Assembly: GCA_905331475.1 (NCBI GenBank)
Contig: CAJNYU010002045.1
Location: forward strand, 1 to 64,000
Length of the DNA: 64,000 bases
Source of the DNA: Rotaria socialis
Taxonomy: Eukaryota > Rotifera > Eurotatoria > Philodinida > Philodinidae
Reading direction: 5' to 3'
The translations under genes were made by a program, and so were the position numbers. The number at the start of each line of letters is the position of its first letter. Within the stretch, counting starts at the first letter, position 1. Positions 30,416 to 42,818 of the stretch are shown piece by piece. The notes below the pieces were generated by a model. The model saw only the letters and a program-made list of their open reading frames with translations, was not told where the DNA came from and ran no database searches.

Positions 30416-31399
30416 TTATATCAAAAATCGTGACGGTCGTGCTTGTATCCTTTTATTTGTTTGAAGATAAAGGCGAATTATATGCGGATCATCATTACAA
30501 AATTTAAATGTTGCACGACAATTTCGTTTAATCCAGAAGGCAGTCCGAAAACGTGAAGACATTGTTTCAATATTATTGTCGTTATTATTTGTTAATGTTC
30601 GATTGAGAATAAATTGAGCACTAATATTTAACTTCTTTACAAAACATAAATTATTCATTAACAATTGCTCAAGAGAATTAATGAACAAATTTTGATCGAC
30701 GTATGAAGTAAAAATTGAAAGGCACTGAATATTAGGAAAATAAACAGACAGAAATTGTGAACATAATATGTCAAATGATATACCCATGGAAAGACAGATA
30801 AGACGTGTAACAGTCGGGATTGAAGAAAAATTTGTTATACTCCGTTTATCAATTCCAAAAAGCGATATGTGAAGATATTTTAATTTTCTTGTGTATTGTA
30901 ATAATTCTATAATATCATTTAATGAAATGTAATTAATTGTTAAATATTCAATATTACTGAAATCTTTATTGACCATCAATATTGATGGGAAAAAACTTAA
31001 TTTATGATGTAATTTCAATTGAACATTGATCAATGTTGGACTTTCAAAAATGAGTTTAATATTTGCTGAAGATAAATTCGCATCCTCAATACATAAACGC
31101 GAAAGTTGCGGTGGAAGTTGAACAAGATTATCGAGATTAGATTTTGTTAATGTCAATGTGCGAATGTTAGTAAATTCTTCAAGACATATGGGCGATGACG
31201 TCAGCCACAATGATAAAACACGATTCGGAGAATATATTATATTTTGATTCTCGGATGATATATGCAATTGACTATGAAGAATAATGCCATCAATGCGTGT
31301 ATTTAAATTTGCAAATGAATAAAACAACTCATGCGCCCAAAAAAAATCAAAAATCGAATAGAAAAGTTCCGTAGGGAAATCTTCAAGGCTCGTTGTCAT
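30416..31399 (-). CDS. F-box-like, LRR-like protein (lineage-specific family)
   Basis: A single open exon encodes 327 residues from the Met at 31399 (MTTSLEDFPTELF). That start was chosen because an F-box-like motif begins right after it. The frame stays open upstream to 31546, but those residues are hydrophobic and not F-box-like. The motif FPTELFYSIFDFFWAHELFYSF is followed by irregular leucine-rich segments (IRTLTLTKSNLDNL, LKYLHISLFGI). The second gene at 42819-44684 has the same start pattern, LPKEIIYTIFDYFWAHDILYSF, and both carry RTAFWIKRN / RSSFWLNRN in their C-terminal parts. F-box proteins usually give substrate specificity to SCF ubiquitin ligases through SKP1, so that role is possible. 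No known orthologue was recognised. Confidence 0.75.
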   Translation of the reverse strand: MTTSLEDFPTELFYSIFDFFWAHELFYSFANLNTRIDGIILHSQLHISSENQNIIYSPNRVLSLWLTSSPICLEEFTNIRTLTLTKSNLDNLVQLPPQLSRLCIEDANLSSANIKLIFESPTLINVQLKLHHKLSFFPSILMVNKDFSNIEYLTINYISLNDIIELLQYTRKLKYLHISLFGIDKRSITNFSSIPTVTRLICLSMGISFDILCSQFLSVYFPNIQCLSIFTSYVDQNLFINSLEQLLMNNLCFVKKLNISAQFILNRTLTNNNDNNIETMSSRFRTAFWIKRNCRATFKFCNDDPHIIRLYLQTNKRIQARPSRFLI

Positions 31400-31546
31400 T
31401 GGAATATGAATGAAGAGAGGAAAAAAACAAATATGTCGATCTATCTGTTTTGTGCTTACCATGCTAGATAACTGAAATAACATGCTGAATGGTATCCAAC
31501 AACAAACGCACAAGAAAACAATCGAAGATGGCACTAGCTTTTGCAT

Positions 31547-33448
31547 GAATGATAGATATTAAAATAAATTTTAGTAACATCCTTTTTTTAATTGCTTTAC
31601 TATTAATCCCAATGTGAGACACTTTAGATTATATGCTACGTGCTTGAATAAAATTTATTTTTTACCTTAAATGGTAGACATAAATACATTCTATTTTAAC
31701 ATCAAGATAATAACCCGAGTCATAGAGTTGAACTAAAAATAAACTGCTTTTAATATATTACACACTTGTTAATTTAACGTATGGACTTTTTAGTATTTAA
31801 ATGTGAAATATTTCTAAATATTTAATATAATCGCTCGCTGAAAGATTCTGTGATATATTGAGAGCAATGCCTTCGAAAAATTAACCTACTGGCTATTGGC
31901 TCCATATACTATATAGTAAGTATCTAGAAGCTCATACATTGATTTAGGTATATGATATATTTAAAATGAAATTAATATTTATTTTTGTGACTGTTGTCGT
32001 ACTTTTAAAATGAAATTCTAGTTCGTGTACATATGTAACGAATAATTGTGATTTACAGAGCTTAATAAAACAAAAATAATGAATGATATAAACAATAAAC
32101 AATAAACATTGAAAATTTACAATTAATTATTATTTACAAACAGTAAAAAAAATATTTAGTACTTATCGATCGATCGATAAAGAGGTTAGCATGATAGTCT
32201 TAGGTTCATTTCATTAACATAATAACTGCAGCAAAACAAATAATTTCATGTTTCAGTTATGAAAAGATTTAAAATATAGCTCTCAGCTATAAAGTTTCAT
32301 AAAAAAGAAAAAAAACTGTCTACACTTCTTGAAAAAAATATCTTCATATTCATTCAAATGTTTTTTTTCAATATCACCCTGCTATATTTACAATAGTTGG
32401 ATTTGTAATGAGCAAAATTCTATCTATCATTGTTCGAATGGATAAGATAAAAGTCAGTAACATTGTCATATGATATTATCTTGCTGAGCAATTTATATAT
32501 ATATATATAATAGTGAATGATACTGAAAATATTTACAAGAATTTCTTTTTTTCAATTGTCTCATTTGAATACAATTTTTCAAGCGAAGCAAGTGACTTAA
32601 GTGTACTGTGTATCGCTTAATTGAAATGTATTAAAAAGCGGATATGGATTATGTGGAGATTAGGCAAGAAATGACGAATAAGAAAGCCGATCGTATCTAA
32701 TTTATCTATGGTAATATTGTAGAATACTTCAGGACGAGAGAAATTCTCTACAATTAATTATGTATCACAAAATGCATTTAGCCATTTGTTTACCATATTC
32801 TTGCCAATATGGCTGTCGAATACTTATTATTATTCCTATTGATTATTACTAATGCTAATTTGACGGATCGCATTGGCACGATATAAGATTCCATTATTTT
32901 TTTTCTAAAATAATCAGCTATGTATTAAAAACACTATAATCATAATAGAGCCTTATCCAAATTTGAATTGGTGAAATTGAGCACGGAAAGATAAGCATGG
33001 GAATGTAAGCACTGGAATAATGAGCACCGATAAAATGAGCACAGGAAAGTTAAGCACGAAGGAAAAAAAACTTATATAGATACAGTATATTGACTGATCC
33101 AATAAATTTATTTACATTCTATGACAGGATGTGGGTGCTACTAAAAGGTAAAATAAGAGTAGCACACAGGCACCCAAACTCACAATTAATTACCTGCTCC
33201 GTGTTCATTTAGTATGAATCATTAGATTATTCTACAGAATTTGTAGTTCTTATGTTTATGTTATATATGATCTAATTAACATAAATTGGTTTATGTTTAT
33301 TTTAAGTAACAGATAAAAATTCTTCTAAATATGACAAACTAAGTTGAAAATACTGACATGACCTTTTGGAATTAACCTTGTTCAGCACGTCACATGTGCT
33401 CGTTTTTATATCAATTTCATATCATCATATTTTATCATTTGATATGTA
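31547..33448. other. Intergenic, AT-rich
   Basis: Apart from the short tandem repeat at 32976-33062 and a small palindrome at about 32163-32178 (overlapping CGAT units), no gene or element is supported. Confidence 0.5.
32976..33062. repeat. Degenerate short tandem repeat (GAGCACNGGAAA-type)
   Basis: About six imperfect copies of a 13-16 bp unit such as TGAGCACGGAAAGA or TAAGCACTGGAATA follow each other. Unit length varies, so this is a degenerate minisatellite. No function is evident. Confidence 0.75.
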
Positions 33449-34630
33449 ACTAGATGGTATTCGAGTTTCACTCGACTACGAAATGCGGTGCGAAGCACAC
33501 GAGCCGAATTTTCGAAAGTAGCGAGAATAAGATTTAAATAAATGCGAAAACCTCGGATTTAAATCCGAGTGTTATGTGTACTTCAAAGAGTGAAAAGGTA
33601 TATTCACTTTTTTTTTCTATAAGACATAGATCTCATCAAGATAATCCCTTGTCACTAAATTGCAAGGAGAAAATACAAACGTGCTAAGTTAGCATGGACC
33701 ACACTGTATGCGACCATATCCGGTGACCACTGACTCTACTCTCCGAGTGATATAATATCTTTAGAAATCACAGAAATTAAGTTCAGATTCGTGTTTAGCT
33801 TGGAAAACTGGGCAAGAAGAGTTATTTTTGAATGGATTTGCGCTTGTATCTAGCGGAATTACGATCGTAAGGAACCTCATGAATCTNNNNNNNNNNNNNN
33901 NNNNNNNNNNNNNNNNNNNNNNNNNNNNNNNNNNNNNNNNNNNNNNNNNNNNNNNNNNNNNNNNNNNNNNNNNNNNNNNNNNNNNNNNNNNNNNNNNNNN
34001 NNNNNNNNNNNNNNNNNNNNNNNNNNNNNNNNNNNNNNNNNNNNNNNNNNNNNNNNNNNNNNNNNNNNNNNNNNNNNNAAACTAGATGGTATTCAAGTTT
34101 CACTCGAATACGAAATGCGATGCGAAGCAGGAATCTGGATCCATGAAAAATCTACAATTCAGAGAAATCTTGAATACTTTTTATGTCGACATGATGAAAT
34201 TCATCACTGAGAAAACTCTATTCTTACTTAGCGATACATTCTTAAAGATCGATTTCGTTTGATCGATTAATTATCTCCATGATTCATTATCTTAGATCAG
34301 CTGTAAATCAATAGACTATAGTGGCTAACATATGTTCATGACGTCACTTTAATTATCTCTCCATAAATTTCTTTCATTTTCGTCATTTTGGAACCGCATT
34401 TGTGGGGAAACAAAACGTCCGATGAAAAATTAGAAAAAATATTTCTCAAGTTCGATCTCGATACTTCGATCTCACGTTTCAACGAGTTTTCTACGATTTA
34501 TGGTTCTGGAGACCGTCGCGACACAAGATGACGACTTGTGATGCGTACGTCAAGTGAGTAAAAAATAATAAAAAAATAAAAAAAACTCGCGACGGACTAC
34601 ATAAATGCTTCTGCTTCGCATCGCATTAAA
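33449..34630. mobile_element. Repeat element interrupted by an assembly gap
   Basis: The 53-bp block at 33449-33501 (ACTAGATGGTATTCGAGTTT then CACTCGACTACG) recurs at 34080-34131 with a few changes. Its AATGCGATGCGAAGCA core also occurs inverted at 34611-34626. A further block at 33535-33592 matches the start of the nested element at 1519, including the 18-bp palindrome at 33552-33569. The N gap 33887-34078 lies between the direct copies. This looks like one or two nested non-coding transposon copies that broke the assembly. Confidence 0.65.
33887..34078. other. Assembly gap (192 N)
   Basis: Run of N between two copies of the same repeat. Gap length may be estimated from read pairs, since it is not a round number. 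Confidence 0.95.
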
Positions 34631-36300
34631 AATTATGATAATTAATCTTTTTCTCTTTTCCAGCTTGGTTTTCAACTGAATATATTGAAGATAAAAATAA
34701 AGTACAGAATGTGAAAAGTTTTGCAAAGAAATTACACATATTATCAGCTAAAAAAATTGTTTGAGCGGGATTATTTTTAACTTTGAAGAGTCTATTTTGA
34801 ATATGATTAGAATTTTAATGATCTACTTACTTAGATATATCTTTGTAATATGATAAAGTATAAATATATCCTTATCCAATTGTGGTTGCATGAAATATGG
34901 TTTGCTATATCTTTTTTCACGTATAAAAAAATATATTATGGTGTTCGAGAAAAAAATCTCTAATCAAATAATAATCCTGATAATCAGCGAATGAACTTGA
35001 TTATATCGTAGTTCAACTAAGGTCTTTAAATTGTATATTGGATTCAGAGCCTTTTTATATGAGATTTCTCTAATGAAAATACGAACGTCTTTTTTCACCT
35101 TTTTCTTCCCATATTATTTGCCTCACTTAATTTGTTTCTTAAATGTCAATTATAGTCTTTTTTCTTACTACCTGCTTATGATCATGAAACAAAAGCGGCT
35201 AAATATAGAAAGAATGATGATTCGTTGTATCTATCGTTCCCGCAGCAATAACCAGCGATAATTTAGAGAAGAGTCACCAGTTTTCAATGAATTCTCATGT
35301 ATCAAATTAAATATAGGAAAAAATCATAAGAAAGTTATTGTAGAAGGTTGCACTGACCCTTAAAAATGATTGTTGAAAAGTTTGATGAATTATACATATA
35401 CATGTCATGGTCATTCTTTGGTATCGTAGTTTTGCTAAGCGTTTAATGTCTTGCAATTTTACTATTGTTTCCTTTAGTCGCTGAATAATTAAAAAAAATT
35501 TAAGTATCAAACAGTTTCCCTTCATGTCAATAAAAAGACATGTTGTTTAAGTTGTATTCAAATGTTACAATGCAACATAATACATAGAAGAACATAGTCG
35601 GGCCCGTTAATTAGTCGTAATTGTATACGTCATATCGACCGAGTGATTATTCTATGACATCAATATGTTATTTAAAAATAACCAAACTATTTTCACCAAA
35701 TTAAAATGTACTGATGAGTTTTATGAAGCACAAATGTGTATTTAAAAACTATTGGACTATAAAAACAAATCGTGAAAGTGTTTATGCTATGTACGCAGTT
35801 GTGATCGCCGACTATTTTGGTGCGAAAGTTTCATCAAAATTTCCAAAATGCTCAATTAAGTTCTTTTTTCACAAATGTACGTGAATTATTATTTTCACGG
35901 AAAACAATATTTCCAATGACGCGTCTATTTATTCAATGACATTGGCTACGTTTGATTTGTTGCTTTTTTTTCTTTTAAAGGAATCATCTGTATTGCGTTC
36001 TCTACATGAAACTAGAAACGAAATATGACGACACATTTTTTATTTACTCTGTTCGTTCTGCATTCTACAACATGCTTGGTATTGCTAACTGCCGCCGTAA
36101 ATGGGAGGCAAACATATTAGTTTAATGACGATATTTCTTTGTGTATTATTCATTTGTTTTCATGTTATTTCACAACCTATGTCGCATGATTATATTTCAT
36201 GTATATATACGTGTTTTATAATTGTGAACGAGTATATTGCAAACATATTACAAGCTTCACGCAAACGTCAATTTACTAAACAAGGATTAATACATATATA
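34631..36300. other. Intergenic upstream of the U-box gene
   Basis: AT-rich sequence with several short open frames (35031-35261, 35307-35525, 36101-36301) that lack recognisable motifs. The promoter of the U-box gene should be here, but no element can be defined. Confidence 0.45.
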
Positions 36301-39300
36301 ATGACAGAACCATCGGGAACTTTTGTTTGTCCAATCACTCATGAACTTATGGTAGACCCAGTCATTGATCCTGATGGTAATAGCTATGAGCGACGTGCTA
36401 TTGAAGATTGGCTTCGTCAAACGGGTACATCACCGATTACACGTGCTCCCCTCTTAGCATCTGATCTTCGTCCAAATCGTGCACTAAAAGCAGCTATCGA
36501 TGAATATCGCCATTCAATTGACTCTAAAAATCAGCTCACTACATTGTCTTTGACAGAACCAAAACCTTATGAATTGACAGCCAATGGAAACTATGTTGAC
36601 GGTTTTGTTCATATTTCAATTCAACCACCATCGGATACAAATCGTTCTCCATGTGATATCTGTTGCGTAGTAGACACATCAGGTTCAATGGCTGTACAAA
36701 GTGAAATTCAAAACGAGACTAATGAAAAGTTTGGTCTGTCCCGATTAGATTTAGTCAAACATGCAATAAAAACAATTGTACATTCACTTCAACCACAAGA
36801 TCGTTTATCACTTGTATCATTTGCAAACAGTGCTACAGTTCTATTTCAATTAACAAATATGAGCCCAGATGGCAAATCAAGTGCTTTAGCCGCTTTAGAG
36901 AGATTAGAAGTATGTGATTTTTTAAAAGCAAACTCTAAATAATTCTTTATTTCAAGATCAACAGTATACTTGATATCGTTACAACTATAAGTTGCTCAAA
37001 CTTTTTCGTAGCTAATTTGACTATTGAATAGAAGCATGTTGCAAATCTTTTGAGAATTTTTCACAAGAAAAATAAGTGTCTTCATGAGCAAACAAATCTA
37101 GGCTAATAATTTTAAAGAAGTATTATATTTATGTAATTCATTATTAATACGCTAGAAAAATATCAAACATTGAAATGAACTATCTCTAATGAAAAATAAG
37201 TATATTTCTCTTGAAAATTACTTTAGACATTGCAAATGTAATTCTATCTCATTTCCACTTAATATCTGTTATTTTCACAGTAATTTGTGTTTAGATTATT
37301 ATATTTTTATTCTTATTCAGGATAATGGTCAAACAAATTTATGGGATGGTCTTCGGGCTGGTCTTGAAATTTTATTGAAAGGTCAAAGAGCTGTTGGAAG
37401 TAATACGGCTCTTTTTCTTCTTACTGATGGTTGTCCGAATGTTGAACCCCCACGTGGTCATATACCAACACTTGAAAAATTGAAGCAAAAAACCAATTTT
37501 ACATCTATGATTAATACGTTTGGTTTCGGCTACGATTTGGACAGTCATCTACTCGAAGAAATTGCCATGCTAGGGAATTCAGGTTCATATGCATTTATTC
37601 CTGATGGATCATTTGTAGGAACAATTTTTGTTAATGCTATGACTACATTATTGGCGACAGCGGCTACGAATGTGCAGGTAATGATTATCATGTAAATTAA
37701 TCGAATCTGTTCTTGAGACAAATACATTTTTTTCTTCATATCATTAATGACGTAGAAACGATTTGTGTATGTAGTTTTGCCAAATACTACTGAAAAGAAA
37801 ACGTGCCTCCGCACAATACATGTAGGATTATGAGATGAATCACATGATAAATATAATTCATATTCTCACGAATAGTACGAACTGTCTGTGTGTGCTTTTG
37901 TCCATGATAGATTGCCCGTACGTTGATCACAGTCTGTGAGATGACATGCGAGAGGATTCACAATCTCATACTATACATACTCCAGCATTTCTTATCAGTT
38001 CTATTGCATAGGATAATGATACAACTATTAGAAGAAACTTTCTTTTATTCAATGAGGAAACAATACTTCTATCTTGATCTTGAGTTGAGACACAAGTTCG
38101 CTGATAAATAAGTCAATTTATAGTATCAATGAAAGTCAAATTTATCATTTTCATCTTTTCCCAGATACACGTTCATGGTCCACGAATTGAACCATCTGAT
38201 TATACACGTTGGTATACAACAGCAGTCACTGATCAAAATACAGTATTTGATTTGGGCTTAATCACATATGGCCAAAGCAAAGACTTACTTATTCCTATTT
38301 CTTCCGAGTCATTATCGGAATACGAATTTTCTGTAATTTACAATACATTACAAGAACCAAAGAGATCAATAAAAATAAAAATAAATACAAATCCTGAACA
38401 AAATGATATTCGTCGTTTTGTTCAACAGAAATTTCGTCTTGAATTGGTTCATTGTGTGCGAACGGTCTTACAAGCAAGGCGCCAACAACCAAATGAAGAT
38501 TCTGCAGTAGCGATGAGTCAAATTAAAGAATTGGAAGAGAAAATGAGACAATATTCAGGTGGAACTGATGCATTTGTCAAAGATTTACTAGCAGATTTAA
38601 CCGGACAAGTACAAGAGGCTCTTACAAACAAAGATTGGTTTACAAAATGGGGTGTACACTTTTTACCTAGTTTAACTCGTAAGTCGATTAAAACAATCAG
38701 AAACCAGTTTTTTTTACAAAATCAAAAATATATCTGAAGATTTAAAAAGATTATTTATTGGTTAACTTTTTCTTATAGGCGCACATCTTCTGCAATATTG
38801 CAACAACTTTAAAGATCCAGGTGTTCAACACTATGGATGTGGTACCCTTTTTTCGACGATACGCGATGAAATGGACACTATATTCTGTTCTTTACCGGCT
38901 CCAAAACCTTCACAACAAACTGGTGCCACAATAAATATGACAGTCTTTCATAATGCTGATGGTGGATGTTTTCATGGCGGATGTCTAGTGCGTTTAATGA
39001 ATGGAACTACTAAATTAATCAAAGATGTTCAACCCGGCGATAGAATGGCACCACATGGAGGAATGGTCAATTATGTTGTTAAAACAAAATGTCAAAATAA
39101 AACAGCAAAAATGGTTGTAGTAAGTATCATACTAATCGATTTGTGATTTTATTTTGCAAAGAAGAACATAATATAAATTCGGCATGTGTTTTTTTTTCGT
39201 ATTCTAGATTGACAATGGTCTTATTATTACTGCTTGGCATCCGATTCGTCTCGGTCAACAATGGGTAATGCCTTGTTCACTTGTCTCGGCACCTACTGAA

Positions 39301-39588
39301 ATTTCTTGCGAAGAAGTTTATAATTTTGCTCTTGATCAAGGTCACACTGTAGTTGTCAACGATATTGAATGCGTTACATTAGGTCATGGGTTCAAAGAGG
39401 ATGTAGTGCGACATAATTATTATGGTACGCAACGCGTAATTGATGATTTACGTCAACTCGATTTTGAACAACATAATTCAGGAATAATTGAAGTTACTGA
39501 AGAAGTACTAATACGCAACAAACACTCTGGTCTAGTTACTGGTTTACGCTTGATTGAAGCACAGCATCAATCACAAATAATTGTTTAG
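36301..39588 (+). CDS. U-box / VWA / Hint (Vint) multidomain protein
   Basis: Five exons, 36301-36909, 37321-37677, 38165-38678, 38779-39119 and 39208-39588, join in frame to 733 residues. An N-terminal U-box spans about 7-72 (FVCPITHELMVDPVIDPDG, SYERRAIEDWL). A von Willebrand A domain follows with an intact MIDAS, DTSGS at 125-129, and a downstream LLTDGCPN motif. After a helical linker, a Hint domain of the Vint type begins at GGCFHGGC (C557, C562). It continues through VQPGDRM and TAWHPIRL and ends with ECVTLGHGF. U-boxes recruit E2 enzymes for ubiquitin transfer, VWA domains bind proteins through metal ions, and Hint domains can self-cleave in hedgehog proteins and inteins. No signal peptide is present, so it is probably cytosolic. 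Whether the Vint is autocatalytic is unknown. Confidence 0.9.
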
Positions 39589-41039
39589 TGAACAAACAAA
39601 ACAAAACAATAATATTTATTTTTATATTTTTATGAATACAGTTTTTTTCTAATAAATTTGCCTTGATTTATAATATAAATGATGAGTATTGATTGAAAAT
39701 ATTAAATATAATATGTACCATTATATGTGTCTCTCAGTATTGCAAAGACAAGAGTTTTCTTTTTGTTGAATTACAAAACGATGGAAACAAACAGACAGAC
39801 AAAATCGATACTTTCTAAAAATTCTAAAAAAGCTCTAGCTAATTACAAACGGTTAGAAAGATAAGTTTATTCTAATACTTCACTTTACAGTAACTTTCAC
39901 GGATGTATTATTTGTATGTACTCATGGTTTTTCGATTAACTTGAATATACTTCTACGTTTACTCAAAATTTGATTAATATGCAACGATAGTTTTTGAATT
40001 TATCTTATGACGACACCTTTCTACATAGAAAGGTCATTATATGTATGATCTGTGTATTCAAGAGCTGAAGGATCGATGCGAGTATCAGTGGCTGATATTG
40101 AAGAGCAAACAAAACATCCAGGCGCATCGTTAGTTCTCTTGATATGTGAGTATCGATTTATGGATGATCGTGTTTCATAAAATTCGCTGAAGAAATCTCA
40201 AGTCTACGTAGGAATATCAATCAGACAAATGTTCGCCGGACTCTAAGTTTTGAAATTCGAAACGAAAGTTATGGATATTCATCAAATAGGAAAAAGTACA
40301 TACGCAGGTAAAGACATTTAAAAGTATGCTCAGAGTTATAAAAAACAACTTCTTTATATTTCTTTGATGAAATTTTGCCTTCAAGCGCCACCTCTTCCGT
40401 AATTGTCCCAATGGGTGAAAAAGACCAATCAAATGACAAAGAAAACTACTGAAAAACAAAGATTTTCCAAAAACGTTTTCATCTCGCTACGACAGAATGA
40501 ATTTCAATGTAAATATAATAAAAAAAAAGCCTTTCGTTAAAGTTAAGTTAGTTCGAACCTCATATATTTATAAGGTTGCAATCGGTGGACAACTAACAGC
40601 CTTTGCCATATATTATTATTGCATACGAATACAATTAATTGTACTAGTGATAAACAATTTCATTAACTTATAAGATCTTTGTTTTTTTTAATTAGATTTT
40701 AATAGATTATTTGTAAAGCTTATAATAATAATGAAGTTAATTTTAGATTTTTTTAATAGGACATTAGAGAAATCTAAAATATCTACAAAGAGACTTTCAC
40801 GATTGATTCACTCGTTGCAAAATTGCGTGATTTGTGTTTTTGAACAATTCATATTTTGTAAATGTCAATTCTAAGAGATGAGCAATTAGTTTTACCTTGA
40901 AACATATAGGCATATGCAAGTTTATGTTACGTAGGAAAAGATTATACCTGAATTAGTATTCCAATTTTATTTTAATCTTGACAAAAATTTATTAAATTTT
41001 GAACTGAAACGATTTATTTATTTTTCAAGATAATATAAG
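39589..41039. other. Intergenic, no feature recognised
   Basis: AT-rich spacer containing the 3' flank of the U-box gene and the 5' flank of the amidase gene. The short minus-strand frame at 40217-40459 has no recognisable domain. Confidence 0.45.
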
Positions 41040-41708
41040 ATGGAACGTGCAACAAAGAATCATGTACCATTGAATGAAATCGAAGGGATTGCATCAACTA
41101 ATGTTCCAGCATATTCGAACAGGAACAGTAGTATATTTAACATAGGGCGTCATTTCGTTCATGGAATTTATACTGGTTATAAATGGCAATGTGTGGAATT
41201 CGCTCGCCGATGGTTATTAATGCGTAAAAGTTGTATATTTCGAGAGGTTCCTGCAGCTTGTAATATTTGGAGTGATGTACCACATATCGAACGAATTACT
41301 GACGGAAAACAATTTCCTTTACGTCCGATTGCTAATGGTACTGAAGAACCCCCTAAAAAGGATTCAATACTAATTTATCGTCGCAGTCTAGCGATGCCTT
41401 TTGGACATGTTGCTATCATAACTGATGTTGTACCGGGTTATGTTCATATTGCTGAACAGAATAATTTATATAATTACTGGCCCGGTGATTATGCTCGCCG
41501 AGAACCATTACGATTTGAAAATGGTCTTTATTATATTGATGATCAACATAAAATTTATGGTTGGATGGAAATTCAATGTAATGATCAATTACATCTATTT
41601 GATGAAGTGGATAAAGACAAAATTCTTCAGCAATACATTTATCAGGAACCAATTGGACTATTGCGACGCTTATTCTGTTCAAAGAAGAATAAAGATTCGG
41701 GTAGATGA
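41040..41708 (+). CDS. Glutathionylspermidine amidase-like CHAP-domain protein
   Basis: A single uninterrupted ORF encodes 222 residues. It matches the N-terminal amidase half of bacterial glutathionylspermidine synthetase/amidase and trypanosomatid trypanothione synthetase. The nucleophile block is YKWQCVEFARRW (C51), the His block is FGHVAIITD (H123), and the acid block is HIAEQNN (E139). The 72- and 16-residue spacings equal those I recall for the E. coli enzyme (Cys59, His131, Glu147). The family amidase hydrolyses glutathionylspermidine to glutathione and spermidine. The ATP-grasp synthetase half is absent: the ORF ends with a Lys/Arg-rich tail (about 16 residues) and nothing like it follows. 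No introns, unlike most neighbours, and a bacterial or protist-type family suggest horizontal transfer. No signal peptide was seen. Confidence 0.88.
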   Translation: MERATKNHVPLNEIEGIASTNVPAYSNRNSSIFNIGRHFVHGIYTGYKWQCVEFARRWLLMRKSCIFREVPAACNIWSDVPHIERITDGKQFPLRPIANGTEEPPKKDSILIYRRSLAMPFGHVAIITDVVPGYVHIAEQNNLYNYWPGDYARREPLRFENGLYYIDDQHKIYGWMEIQCNDQLHLFDEVDKDKILQQYIYQEPIGLLRRLFCSKKNKDSGR

Positions 41709-42818
41709 ATGATGAAGAGTATTTGTATTTCTTCTAATTCTTAACTATGACCAATGTTTATGTTTTATTTGTTTTTAAAAAAAGTAATTTACTTAAAACC
41801 TTCAACACATTTGTTTTAAAAATAGAATGGTGATCATTATTCACATGAAATATAATTTCATATTTTGGTACGAATTTTTCAATAATTATTGATGGGATTT
41901 TATTGTTATTGAAGCCTGTCGAATTGAAATACGGTCAACAAGAAATTTACCTGGTGGACAACAATCAAACATGTGTTGCGAGTGAAACTATCTCAGATTT
42001 TGTGAGAACAATTATTTTCTATCAGAGTTGTGTCATTCATCTTTCTTATAAGCATTCATCTATTGTTTCTTTTCATTGGTATAGATACACTCACGTTAAC
42101 TCAGTTGTACATGACAGTCATAAATATTCGGATGTCTATTTTTTAAGTTTTGTTTTTCAATCAGTCATCATTTAAAGAGTTTATGAAAAGAGATTGATCA
42201 ATTATTATGTATAGAGCGCTGTGAAGAAATTCAAAAACTATACGTAACTAAGTCAAACCAAATAATAAAACTAGTAATTATCTAATTTCACTATAAAAAA
42301 AATGACATGCTTATTAAAGTTTGAATTCGAGCTAGGCTTATAAATTGCATTGCAATTTTTGATAGATATTATATCATTACTCGATATTTATAATTGAAAA
42401 ATATTCTACCGATCTCTCTGAATTGAAAATGTTCCAAGGATTATTTTGCAGACCGATCGACATATTTTTGTGTCAAGATGACTGAGAGATATAAAGCACA
42501 TTTTACAAGGATCAATACATCCTGAGGTTTTTGAAAGATATTTTTGCAAGTGTACCAATCTCATATCGATGAATAAAATCGGTCGATCTAGATTGTGAGC
42601 CATTATAAATAATTTGATTTTATAATCTTTCACAAACAGTTCATAGTTATTAAAAGATATTTTTTTCACACTTATTCGATAATTTTAATTGTGTGTCATA
42701 TCTACAACAACAAACAGCATCGTGAAGATAGACACGGTTTGTTCTTTTTTCTTAATTCCATTAAACGCCCACTTGGCACATTCATGTTTAATACCTATAA
42801 GAAGCAGAGAAAACTTCG
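41709..42818. other. Intergenic, possible exon-like stretch
   Basis: An open stretch starting near 41913 (VELKYGQQEIYLVDNNQT) looks protein-like for about 35 codons but then turns into random-looking sequence. No family was recognised and no partner exon was found. Confidence 0.35.

Noticed and set aside
33822-34103. ORFs across the N gap
   Set aside because: The frames consist mainly of unknown residues from the gap.
41425-41712. Alternative-frame ORF inside the amidase
   Set aside because: It overlaps the amidase frame, which carries the conserved catalytic blocks.
41903-42175. ORF downstream of the amidase as a possible synthetase half
   Set aside because: No ATP-grasp motifs; only about 35 codons look protein-like and the rest is random.
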